Source of the DNA: Polytrichum commune
Taxonomy: Eukaryota; Streptophyta; Polytrichopsida; Polytrichales; Polytrichaceae
DNA: 64,000 nt
Assembly: GCA_950295325.1 (NCBI GenBank)
Contig: OX485809.1
Location: 12,834,001 to 12,898,000, forward strand
Reading direction: 5' to 3'
The position numbers were made by a program, and so were the translations under genes. Below, piece after piece: positions 37,001 through 47,672 of this stretch. Position 1 is the stretch's first letter. Each line of letters opens with the position of its first letter. Below the pieces are notes generated by a model. It made no database searches. It was not told the origin of the DNA and saw only the letters and a list, made by a program, of their open reading frames with translations.

Positions 37001-38582
37001 ATAGGATATTCTATGTCATAAAGAGCAGGTAAGCATTTGAAACTGGCTGTTCATGTTATGCATCCTCATTGCTCATTTTAAGTGGTTGCTGTAACTTAAC
37101 CCGGGCGGGTGGGCGGACAGGTGGGGACGACCATCAAGCGAAGCTCCAAGAGCGGGCTGTGGGCGGGCATTGAGACAGCGGTGATTGAGATTCTCAAGGA
37201 GCTGGGTCTCGGCGACTGGCTGTGGACGGATATCCTCAGGGACGTGTTGATCGAGATCATTGGGGAGGGTGCGTCTGGGGCCGCCTGGATCGTCAGCCCG
37301 ATCCTAGCAGTGCCCAAATACATGCTTCACCGGCACACAATTAAACGGATGTACCGCAAGCTCGGTGACAGGGCCATCCTCGTGCACACAAGATGGGCAG
37401 AGCTCGGTGTCATAGGTATTGAGATCACAAATTAACCTTAACCCATACCATCCTTTCTTGTGGTCGCCTGGTTTATCAAGATCTGCACAATTGATTAATC
37501 ACAAATCGGTGGGCGGAACTGGCAGTCACAGGTGAGTATTACTTATTAACCCTAACCCAGGCTGCCTGGGTCGTCTTCCGGTTCTCTGGTTTCTGAGCAT
37601 TTGGTTTGCTCCTGTCTTTGAATTTGCAGAACGATATTACCCATAGGATGTTGTCTGGTTCAACACAAAATAATGAATGTGTCAAGAAATGATTTTTCCA
37701 CATGCCATATACAGAGTGGTCAAGGCAAGTTCAATCCAATGTGGAAATTAGCTTTCGGCACTCAAAGTGTTCAATGAGACATCACTCTACGGTATGCTTG
37801 TTGTTAGGCACAGGGAACTTTGGAAAATTTCCACCTAGGGAAAACATAGGGTAAGGTGGACAAATTGCAATAAATTCCCGAAAGTTCCTTGTGAGCAACC
37901 ACAGAAATAAGAGTTTGGGTAAGTGTAATGAAGACTTACCTGCTCCCATGTGGGCCTTAGTGAATTGGCGTACAATGAAAGCACCTTGATATGCCTCTTC
38001 TTGAGAATTTTGAAAAGCTCCAGGTAAGCTCGTCAAGGTAAGTCTATGATGTCTCTGTGACACATCTTGGAGGAAAGTTTGCTCATGATCACATTATCCG
38101 TATTGAATATCTCTTCTTGCCAATATTGGGAAGTGAATCGAAGATCACTGGTACGTAGCTGTTCTGATGATTTGTCCGACCTTGTTGATTTCAATTTCTC
38201 TGTTCAACAACTGACGCTTGCTGCAATTGTATTATCCTATGAAACAGTGCCAGTAGTGATGGTGGAAGCAACCGTGGTGGAAGCAACTGTGCTGGAAGGA
38301 GTGGAAGTCGGAGCTACACCACCTGGAATCTCCGCCCCTACCGACACCGCCACAAAACCGCAACCTGAAAGGAACACTCCGGCTGCGATGAACCCACCTC
38401 GTAGAACAATAATATTCGGGTACACGCCGCCCTCGAATTCCTCCTTCTTTCAACCTCAGATCCAAGGTGTGCCTAACTCTGGATCGCAGCCATTTCTACT
38501 CTCAACCTCAAGCCGCGGCTCCCAAAGCAGCAGATCAGTACAATTTCAACGTCACAGCGACAGCTCAGCCAACGTATCATAA
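34038..38582 (+). CDS. Unrecognised membrane-type protein gene (four exons)
   Basis: Exons 34038-34173, 36240-36499, 37121-37415 and 38248-38582 join in frame over GT-AG introns of 2066, 621 and 832 nt, giving 341 codons. I do not recognise the family. The N-terminus is acidic and proline/valine-rich (EPVKLEEVEPVVEPVR), then a charged helix (AKSMLEYKRQYEMYSKQNN) and a basic helix (EGFIKKKIDDRVTRECGKRL). Residues ~75-105 are a strongly hydrophobic, Ala/Val-rich stretch (VAVSTGCSMVIPFSGVAPVV, then VAATVIQCLTFAMALGLIPLL), fit for one or two membrane helices. Exon 3 encodes an amphipathic part (ETAVIEILKELGLGDWLW) and a second short hydrophobic stretch (GAAWIVSPILAVP) followed by basic residues. 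Exon 4 is Pro/Thr/Ser-rich. Exons 2 and 3 are far richer in G and C than the flanks. The last ~25 codons look like the wrong frame (see 38583-38865). Confidence 0.7.
34261..34635 (+). mobile_element. Family A MITE in intron 1 of the gene at 34038
   Basis: AGGTATGTGGGTGTCATTCGG after TA, ending aacacctacatatgt before TA. The interior closely follows the family (gcattagcaaatccatgatgaagca, gtgcatgtttgttgattcctta). It starts 87 bp after the exon 1 donor. Confidence 0.87.
35960..36235 (-). repeat. Family A' relic in intron 1 of the gene at 34038
   Basis: Reverse-orientation words such as tgaggtattcatacgaactccagaaattatgagg and tcgctacgg recall the family A' segment seen at 26380-26460 (cctcgtagttttcggagctcgtatgaatatctt). 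It runs up to the exon 2 acceptor; ends not definable. Confidence 0.4.
37391..37590 (+). repeat. Tandem duplication of an exon 3 end / donor region
   Basis: The text around the exon 3 donor (gggcagagctcggtgtcatag/gtattgag...aattaaccttaaccca) recurs about 117 bp later as gggcggaactggcagtcacag/gtgagtatt...tattaaccctaaccca. The second copy has a better donor (CAG/GTGAGT), but an in-frame TAA at 37433-37435 stops read-through to it. Confidence 0.6.
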
Positions 38583-38865
38583 ATTTCAGCCGCGTGGGTA
38601 CCCTCCTCCAACTTCGCAACCAACTTTCAGGAACTCGGTGCCACCTGTGGGATTGGCATTCTTCTATGCACAAGGAGCTCCTACTCCGCAATTTAAAACC
38701 ACTATGTAAGCACCACCTGCAGCAGCTTTTCATCCCAAGTTTGAGGTGGAGACAATTTCGAAGCAGGGAAGTATGAATTCGGCGGGAGTCGATGCATCGA
38801 AAACAACCGATTTCGAGGATTATGGGTACCCTCGACAAGTCATGGGGTATCCAGCTCAGAGCTGA
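38583..38865 (+). pseudogene. Out-of-frame 3' continuation of the gene at 34038
   Basis: After about 38495 the protein-like composition moves to another frame: HFYSQPQAAAPKAADQYNF, then RGYPPPTSQPTFRNSVPP and FFYAQGAPTPQFKTTM. A TAA at 38707-38709 interrupts it, after which the same frame stays open (APPAAAFHPKFEVETISKQG ... DYGYPRQVMGYPAQS) to TGA at 38863-38865. The simplest reading is a single-base indel near 38490-38510 plus one nonsense change in a Pro/Gln/Tyr-rich tail. Either the allele is a recent pseudogene, or the protein now ends at 38582. A sequencing error cannot be excluded. Confidence 0.55.
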
Positions 38866-38869
38866 ATGC

Positions 38870-39062
38870 TACACTAAACATCTGATTTAGTGTGGCGTCA
38901 AGTTTAGTGTGCCAAGCTAATTAGAGTGGTCTTTTGTGACTTGTTGTGTAGTACCAAGTGTCATGTGACACCCTCTCTAGTTGCTGCCCAATGATTTGTA
39001 AGATAATCCATGTGGGTCAATGATGAATAGCATGGACCGCACTAAATCAAATGTTTAGTGTA
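38870..39062. mobile_element. Short MITE with 23-bp inverted ends (TACACTAAACATCTGATTT)
   Basis: TACACTAAACATCTGATTTA at 38870 is mirrored by TAAATCAAATGTTTAGTGTA ending at 39062, with one mismatch in 23. Length 193 bp. It begins five bases after the TGA at 38863. A related sequence without clear ends lies at about 42425-42560 (shared ...cttgt.atgtag.accaa.tg... and gtcaatgatgaata.tatgg). Confidence 0.85.
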
Positions 39063-42000
39063 GTGGGCCATGATGTATTTTGTTAAATTGTGCAAAAGCA
39101 CCAAACAAGGAACTCTGAATTTACTGCTAATTATGTAGAGTGACTTACAACCATTGAAGGTAGTGTAGACTTTTTTTTGTGACGTATATATACATTTGCA
39201 TATGTATAGTATAGATCCTCAAGTTAATTTTCCCAATATTGGTGGCGTTTTTGGTTTGACTTCAACAGAATGGGACAAAGCGACAAGTATAGGGAGGTAG
39301 ATGAGCCTCCTGTAGTTACTTCCACGAGGTTTTATATTGCCAAATTTGCAATAATTTCCCAAAACAAAACTTAGTTGATTAGCAACTACAATATGGATGT
39401 AATGCAATAAGAGTGAGATCAAGGTCACAAATTGTCGATTTATGACGAATATTCAAAGAGCATAGATGTAATCTTCTTGGTGGTTATATAGGTGTTGAGA
39501 GTGTTCACTATTGAGCATTGACTTTTGGGCTATCCCAACCAATGAGTTGTCATATGAAACCTTAAATTAACTTTAGAAGTATTTGTTGTAGGTGAATGTT
39601 GAGCCATTTTACACCCAAAAGTAGGTGTTCGAATAAGAAATGTCTCCCTTAGTACCTAGACTTTCATGGTAGGCACATAGTTGCAACGTGCTTTTTTTTT
39701 TAAAAGAATGAAAGACGTTAGAAAAATGATGTGAAATGTTTCAAAATACACAAGTTTCAAAGAAAAAACTAGAGTATGTTATAAGCTCTAGGATTATGAT
39801 CCATCACTTGTACAAAGCCCTAACAAGGCTAAAGCATGGTTTTTTGCGAGAATAAGCATGAGGGTCTTTATATTGTCAAATATAGGAGCAACACATGCAC
39901 AACCATAACGAAACACAAAACCCTAAATCTAGACTTTTGTTTCAAAACACCATTTGAACGAATGTTTATGTTCATTCCGAAACAAATAAAAGCATGTTTT
40001 ATTACAACTATGGTCAACCACTACACCATTTTCATTGTGACTTGTATTATTTGGAGATGTCAACTCAAAGAGAAAGGACATGAATGAGGGATGTTTCACC
40101 CTTGATCATAGCTGCATACTCAAATGTAAATCCGTAGTTGATTTACGGAGCATGGTTATTTAGGACAAGTATAATTGCCCTTTTGGCAGAGGTGATCCAT
40201 TGGGATACATCAAACCTTTTTAATGAAAAATCATCATCAAATTTAATTATTACCCCCCAAAAAAAGGCTTGGTGTGGCACACGTATGTAGGTTTGTGAAT
40301 GGGAGACAATCAATAACACAATATTAAACATTTTGCTCGACATCAGGCTTTCCATTAAGGTCGTGTATACACCACACCAATATAATTTTTTATTGGCATG
40401 TGCATGTAAAATATTCAAAAAATCAACAAAAACAAATTCCCCGTTACCCTGAGACGGCATGGTCTCCATGGACTAGCAACCGAAAAGTGTTAATTAATAG
40501 TGCAAAATATATGCATGGTATTGTCGATGTGATCCACACTATCAACTAACAAAAAGCAAAGGACAAATCTCCCTTTTCATTCCTACCACCCTACGTATTT
40601 CCTTCATCTTTGATCATTGCTGACAAGGGGGGGTTGTCCACAAGATGGACATCCCCCGGTTGCACAGCCATGGCCTCCCCGTTGTGCACTAGAGACACCA
40701 ATGTCCTCCACAACCACCCTCCATCCACATCTTTGTGCAAAACAATGACGAAGGTTACCTTTGGAAAATCCGATTTGCTCTAATGGAATAATATTCTTCA
40801 GGGGCTCAACATCTTCATGTTCTAGGATATGCCTAGCCGCCAAGATGCAATCGATTGGTGGTTAGTCACAAATGAAGTATTTCAAGTCACGTTTCCACTT
40901 GAGGTGGGGTTCGAGTTCCACCCAATTCATTTCTTTGATAGGTCTCTAGCAAGTTGAAGTGGGGATGAAATATTGTACAAGAATATGATGGGGACCTAGT
41001 GACCGCCAAGTTAGGTGGAGACTTCATGTCCTTCTTATAGTCTCCTTCTTATAATAGAGTGTTTATGAAAAATTTAATTTTATGATGTAGAGTTGGACTT
41101 CGTCACATATGATGACCTTGGAAACAACATTTAATAAAGGACAAAAAGTGTTTTATGAAGATCTTGTGTGAGCATCAAAATTATGTTGAATTAAAAGTTG
41201 CCCCGTTATCCACCCCTAGAAGTTCTTGAGACCTGTTAACCCTCCAAATTAACCCCTAAAAACCAAGAAGGATTTTTTTTCGTCTAGGCAATTACCTCTA
41301 TCGTCCATCCCAATATACATTTTTTTTGTTATAATCTTTTGAATTGGGACACATGAACAATTGAGTTTGTGCAAACAATCCTAATTTTAAAGATATGGCA
41401 CATGTACAGTCATATATGGCATTAGTGGTACAAAATCTCTTTATTGAGCTCCTAAATTGGGATAAATTCTTACATGATTTTGAGGGGATTTGGGCTTGGA
41501 CCTTTCAAGAGGTTAATTATCCGGGGAACTGAGATATTGGAGTTATAGACCCAAGTGGTGGGCCGGAATGTATGCTCTTACCAGATATTGGTGATCATTA
41601 CAAAAAAATTCATTTTATATTTATTTATAATAAATGATAAATAATAAATAAAGAGAGATATCACACTTGCTCTAGAGTAATATGCTCATTTCTACTCAAT
41701 TATAACAAAAGAAAAATCAACAACATGGTCAAAATTTGAAGGTATTTGATACTAAAGTTCATGCCATCCAATCCTATCAAAATTTGTTCGTGCCGTTTGA
41801 TTCAAGCTTGATTTTTGAGCTTGGTACATATACATTCATGACAAATTATTTCGAAATTCAAACTCAGCCTGATAAAAATTTAATAGTAAGTCCAAAAGAA
41901 AAACACACTTATTTCATCACACTTGAAGCCAAAAGTAGTGTCACAAGTAGTGGAAGTTATACTTCTTGGAGCACTTCATCGCGAATGTGGGTAGGACATC

Positions 42001-43463
42001 TTGTGTGAAGTATTGTAGTGATTGAATCTCAACCATCTTAAATCCGCAAACCATTTTGGCTCCAATTCCACTATCAACTCAAGTGTCACATCCGCCAATT
42101 CTTGCACAATCGGATTATCATATGACTACTCGAATGCCAACACACACACACATAAAGTAATTGTGAGTATTCTACATTTTGATATATTTCAAGGCTCCAA
42201 CCCAAATTTCAATGTATATGCTTATCAATCTCACATAACTACCTACACTCACACTACTTTTCACCCTTCAAGGAATTGGGGTTAGAGCTCACATCAAAGG
42301 TGTAATACAAACTATTATTCAAAAACTATGGTATACTTTGACATCGACATTGACATCTCCAAACGAAGAAAAAAAATGGATTGTTCATTACCCTATAGAT
42401 CTTATCCAGAACGGCATTAGAATTGATGTGTCGTGTCATGACTTGTCATGTAGCACCAAATGCCTTGAGCCGCTTCTCTAATTCTTACCCAGTAATTAGA
42501 AGATAATTGAAATGGATCAATGATGAATAATATGGGCTAGACCAAATCGGATGTCTATTGCAAAGAACAAACCAGAGTGACATTGGCACTAAGATGTTCG
42601 AACCTAGAACATATGCACACGCTTCTCTTTGAAAATACATAATTGGTGCAAGATGATTAGAATCCAAACAGAGCCCATAATCACTTTCGTTATAATTTAT
42701 GATGATCGTATGAACATCTTATGCATTATCAATGTGGAGATTCTCTTTCTTGATGAGGGATCATGTAGATTCCCCCCCCCCCCTGATTATATTGACTATT
42801 GAACTTGGAATGATTAATAAATTTTGAACACATAATCCAAAACTTGTTAAACACGTGTCTTTTTTATGTCCATTCTAAGATCCATACCTAAACACATACC
42901 ACTCAAATATAGTTGTCAATTAAGATAAGCCCCCCTCTCTCTCTCTCTCCCCCTTCATACAATACCAACTATTTACTATATCTATTTTGAGGTTGGATGA
43001 TGTGTGAACTAAAACCTGGTATATTCTGAATATACGCCCAATCACCTGAAAACATCATTGATATACAATGTATCAAATTAAGAGGTTTGAGTTCTACAAT
43101 CGTATAAAACGGAATCAAAACCAAAAATATATTATTACTATTATTATTATTAAAGTTGTTGTTGTTATTTATTTCACCTTTTTATCAAGCATGAAGACAT
43201 CTCTTCTTGTAGGCTCGTAGAGTAGGAAATTGTCCAGTGTATATAAGCACTGAGGATACAACAATAATTTGAGTAAGTTCAACAACATCTTATGAACTCA
43301 CTTAATTTGTACGATAGGTTGATGGATAGATATATAGATAAATAGATGAACCACATTCATGATATGTCTTAACTTTATTTACTTATCTTTTCATTTTAAC
43401 CAACTACAATTATTCACTTTTCATTCTCGTGTTTTCCATACTTATTGAACGGTCTTGGGTACG
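39063..43463. other. Mostly intergenic, no supported gene
   Basis: Contains a relic at about 41190-41290 with ttaacccctaaaa words like the element at 22225, the MITE-like relic at 42425-42560, a family A' relic (+) at about 42690-42930 with a C run at about 42772-42783 and a CT repeat near 42935-42950, and scattered AT-rich DNA. A minus frame at 40604-40843 (80 codons) starts plausibly (ARHILEHEDVEPLKNIIPLE) but has no recognised domain. Confidence 0.45.
41736..42285 (+). other. Two consecutive Ser/Thr/Asn-rich open frames, unrecognised
   Basis: Frames 41736-42008 (90 codons) and 42022-42285 (87 codons) have similar character: Ser/Thr-rich segments SSVTSSGSYTSWSTSSRMW and GSNSTINSSVTSANSCT. 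The first also has a Phe/Tyr-rich part resembling a beta-strand protein (FDSSLIFELGTYTFMTNYFE). They could be two pieces of one decayed gene separated by stops. No domain recognised. Confidence 0.25.
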
Positions 43464-43617
43464 TAACATTACTCAGCACTCACTAATCATTTAGTGGCGC
43501 CCCATAATATGATAGTCGGATGCTCGGAAAGACGAGTCTCCCTGCTCATCATTTCAAGCATCCAATTGTTATGTTCCAGGGGCCCACTGAACGACTAGTG
43601 AGTGTTGGGTAATGTTA
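43464..43617. mobile_element. Short MITE, almost wholly inverted repeat
   Basis: The left arm TAACATTACTCAGCACTCAC...AATCATTTAGTGGCGCCCC pairs with the right arm GGGGCCCACTGAACGACTAGTGAGTGTTGGGTAATGTTA over about 40 bp with a few mismatches. Total length 154 bp. As RNA it would form a long hairpin. Confidence 0.85.
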
Positions 43618-43670
43618 TGTTTGTTTGCCTTAGGGTTTAGAGTTCATAGTTTGATTTGCTTGTTGTCAAA

Positions 43671-43793
43671 GGGTGGCTTAAACCCAAAGCCTTAATGGCA
43701 GATCCCATGGGAACTCCAAGATTAAGCCGCCTAAGGTTGAAATAAGTAGTATTCTAATGGGTGACCTTCCTAACACTTGATTTGTGGTGCACC
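43671..43793 (+). rRNA. 5S rRNA-like sequence (pseudogene or 5S-derived SINE head)
   Basis: Over about 123 nt the sequence follows plant 5S rRNA: start gggtgg..., then cttaatggcagatcccatgggaactcc, agattaagccgcctaaggttgaaataagtagta, ttctaatgggtgacc and end tttgtggtgcacc. The internal Pol III promoter blocks are recognisable (A box aagattaagcc, C box taatgggtgacc). Many substitutions and a few indels make a working 5S gene unlikely. No run of 4 T follows at the 3' end; instead unrelated sequence continues, as in 5S-derived SINEs. A lone dispersed 5S pseudogene is the alternative. Confidence 0.7.
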
Positions 43794-43799
43794 TTACCA

Positions 43800-46455
43800 T
43801 CTATGATCCACCCAATCATAGTGGGGGTATCCAAGTAAGCCATATATAGTTAACCAATAATGTGAACCTACGGGGTTGCCCTTAAGGGAGATAGGTGTTG
43901 GCCAACTTGTCTGCATCCGTTCAAGGTGTTCACCTTCAAAAAGAGGCAACAATCGCTAGGGGCTCACTAATTCTCGTAATGCCCGTTTCAAGATTGCACA
44001 TAGATTTGGACCAGCTCAAAAATGAAGCAACACCATTATTCACGTCGATGGCAACATCATAGTCATCTTTCTTTTTCACTTTCCATATAAAAAATGCTTA
44101 CAAACACTATTCAACAGTTGGTGTTGGTCTTGAGTCCATGTATCCATAGGGAATTCAAACCCATGGGGATGCTTGTAGGATACCTTTTGCATCCATATTC
44201 ATGTTGAACTTGGATTATGAATGAGAGGGTTCTAACGGTCTAACCCCTAACTTCCCACGCCCAATTTTCCTCAAATCTGCCCAGAAAATAGGACCTCAAT
44301 TTCATTGACAGTTGCTGAAGAGCTTTTTTTTTTTTTGACATGTCCAATTGTATAGATTTTTCCAGTTTAGAGGTCCAAATTTTAAATGTTGAAGTTTTGT
44401 TATGTAGGAGATTATAATAGTGTGTCAATAGTGGTCTAGAGGGGCAACAATTTAGGATTTAAATTGGGGTTGGTTTTTTTATCAAACCTCCACTCAAATC
44501 ATCTCCAAATGACAAAATGTTACCCCTGTTCAAAAAAGGAACAATACACCTACTCAAATCAGCTCACAAACCTTGAAACCATTATTTTATGATTTTTTAG
44601 GAAGCTTTGCAATTTGAGCGGCGGTGCCACAACTGTGCACCTTTCACAGGGGTTTACACCCACCAACACATCTCCAACTAATTTTTATCAAGTAACATTG
44701 TTAATATTGTATAATGTCCAAACTACCAATTTCACATTTCTTGATCAAATATGAGATATACAATAAAATAGATATAGCATCGCGTGATTCCATATAGTAA
44801 GTGACACTAAATAGTATATTTAGTGTAGTTAATATGATGTTTAGTTTTATTCAGACCCGAATCCCACGGCTAATGGTGATATTAACATAGACTAACTTGG
44901 GTAATCGTGTCTTTGTCCCCAATGCATGCTTCAAGCAAGCTGCACATCCTAGCCACCTGCACACTCATTTGTTGGTTCATCAAACATGTTAGTCCACAAA
45001 ATAAATAGAACAATAATGTTAGTTTACATGGTGCCTTTTGTGGAGAGCTTTCTCATACTTGTATGATGGGGATATTGCCTCGATTAGGGAGCGAGGGGGA
45101 ATACCGTATACAAGCATACATTCATCCAACCAATATAAAAACATGACCTCATGTAGGTTTGTTGTTGATTCACCTCAAATGATTTCGTCTAAGAGTAATG
45201 CGGGATCTTCAAAGCTAATTTTGGTGTCGAATCTACTTCTTTTTTTAAATCTCTGGGCTGCATACTATTTCAAAGCTTTGTGTTGGAGGAATGAGAGGTA
45301 CGCTCATATACAATGATTCCCTCTCTCTCCCTTAATTTTGAGGTAGACATTTTTTGACTATTGTGATCAGGACATCAATGGATTGTTCATTATTCCTTCT
45401 CAAGGTCCAATTTGGCATCTCTTTGTCTCAATTCAAGTTCCACATCATCTTTTAAGAGGTTCTAACCGATCATGGGCCAATCACTTGATGACATCTGACA
45501 TTTAAGTAAGAAGCCATCAATTTACGCCTATATGGCCTACGTGTAGGGTATTAGGGCGTGTATACATTAGTTATCACTGACCACGACCATCACTTTCTAA
45601 ACTCTTTCACAAGGTTGACAAGTGATTGTCCCACTTCACTTTACACAAGGCCACCATAAATAAGAGTGACCATGTCCAAAAATAATAAGAAAGGAAGTGA
45701 TACGGAAGTGACATGGAATCCTACATGTCCTAAACTGAATAATGGTTGGTGGTCACACGAATTTTGCGGTGAGAAAATAAAAATAGTTTGTGTTAGTATA
45801 AAATGAAGATTACCATCTGAAGAGAAGGAAAACTATGTTTAGTGGATATGAATTTTTATAAAATATCTCAATTTAGCACAACCCTTTTTTTAATAACCTT
45901 CTATTTTATTTTTATTTTCATTAAGAACACTATATCCCAACCTAAGCATGCCTTACATTGTTGGGACTCGGGGGATTCATATAACCAAGTAATAACAACC
46001 CTTAATTTCTTGGAGCGTATTGTGGTTTCATTAGATCATCTAAAAAGTAAGCTTTATGAAGCTCAATTTTTATTGTACCTAAATGAAAAGTTATTGCTAA
46101 TGCTTATCAAATCACATCAATACAATAGCAATATTTAGTAAATTTCATGATATGTTTATAATCGATTTAGAATCATCAAACTTCAAGAAATTACAATAAA
46201 TATATGTAATAAGACTATAGTCCAAATTGTCAAGGTTATGTTAAGAATAAATATACACCTTGAGGTAAGAAAAAGAGTCCATATAAAATTGTCAATCTTC
46301 AATATTAAAAAAATGAAGTTTCTTTACATAGAAATGTATCAACAAAAGAAAATATTTGTTCATTCTTGAATTTAAATTTTTCTTGTGAACAACCATCTTT
46401 TTGTATTGGAGTGGGATCATTGTCATTGGCAAGAAAATTTCATGAGGAACACAAT
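43800..46455. other. Intergenic, no supported gene
   Basis: It may include the body of a 5S-headed element (to about 43985). A T run occurs at 44325-44336, a worn family B fragment (ccacttcactttacacaaggccacc) at about 45630-45655, and AT-rich DNA elsewhere. I looked here for the missing 3' exons of the KAP gene on the minus strand and found none. Confidence 0.45.
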
Positions 46456-47315
46456 GCTACATAATGTGACCTTCCTTTACATGATCTATCACATGCCCAA
46501 TCTGTAACTCCTAGCTTGGATGCAGATACATGGCTACATGTACTGTTAAAATGCAATCAACACCATATACATGCCCTAAGAACCAAAAGGCATAACAAAG
46601 CAGTATGGGAACTAAGAAAACTAATCCTATCATCGCAAAAATCAAGATGCTACATCCTCATGAATGCAGGGACATTCGACAACAACCCACAAGAGAATAC
46701 AGTCCCCACATGGCTCCTACCATGTACATGTGAACAACAAAGATGCCACTGCAACGCACGATTTAAACCCAACCTCCTATGTATCAAAGAACTCCCACAC
46801 CAAAGCACCCCACCACCACACCCAACAGACAACCTCACAGTACAATTTATTGAATTCACATACACAAACGATAGATATCCGCAAGATACAATTGACAATA
46901 AAATTCAAAAATATCAACCACTAATTAATGACGTCACTCAACAAGGCTGGAAAGTAGACCCACTTATAGTCATCTCGGCTGGAGCTAGAGGAACCACACA
47001 CACTCCGTCAATGAAACAACTTGAACAAACATTTAAACTACTTTAAAATTCTATAAACCATACATTTAAAGAAATAAACACCATTGCCATACAATATGCT
47101 AGTTCAATCCTTCTACATAAAAGACGAATTGAAAATAACCAAGCAATACCAACAGAATAATAAATGAATAAACAAACAAACAAAATAACAAGAATAAGAA
47201 AAGGATCATAAAATAGTCCTTTATTTATTGAACAATATAAACTCCAATAGCTCAGGAAGATGGGTAGGAGCCGGCTGGTTGGTACAATTTTCCTGCCTTT
47301 AAATCACTAGCAGCA

Positions 47316-47428
47316 CCAAGTCATGTATAACACACTAAACGCTCAGACGGACTCAACGGGAGTCGAACCCGGACCGTCTACATGTAGTTAAACATCCTCC
47401 CTCAACCAACCAAGGAAACATGACTTGG
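47316..47428 (-). ncRNA. tRNA-like folded block in the LINE 3' UTR
   Basis: CCAAGTCATG (47316-47325) pairs perfectly with CATGACTTGG (47419-47428), enclosing 93 nt. Inside, AGACGG (47345-47350) pairs with CCGTCT (47374-47379), ACTC with GAGT (47351-47363), and ATGT with ACAT (47382-47395). On the minus strand there is a Pol III B-box match GGTTCGACTCC (47369-47359) preceded about 39 nt earlier by an A-box-like TGGTTGAGGGAG. The order fits a tRNA-derived segment with an extended closing stem. The LINE copy at 10551-11590 lacks it. Confidence 0.5.
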
Positions 47429-47657
47429 CGTCCACCAAACACAACAAATTACAACTTATACTATAACATTGACGCAACTACGTGCTAAACAACTAAGGAG
47501 GGTTACCTTTATTTTGTTTTCCGGTACTATAGTGTCCATCCCCGGAAGGGGAGAGTAGTATTGTCCAAATTTCCCCTTGTCTGGTGGGCATCGGGTCATT
47601 TGACAATACGAACGGACACTTCATTCACACTGGCCCCTTTAAATAGGGACCGGAGTT

Positions 47658-47672
47658 TCTATCTATCTATCT
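47658..47672 (+). repeat. (TATC)n tail of the LINE
   Basis: Three to four tatc units directly after the conserved 3' UTR block; simple-sequence tails are common at LINE 3' ends. Confidence 0.7.

Noticed and set aside
40604-40843. Minus-strand frame considered as a second kinase piece
   Set aside because: No kinase motif is present; the resemblance was only in length and position.
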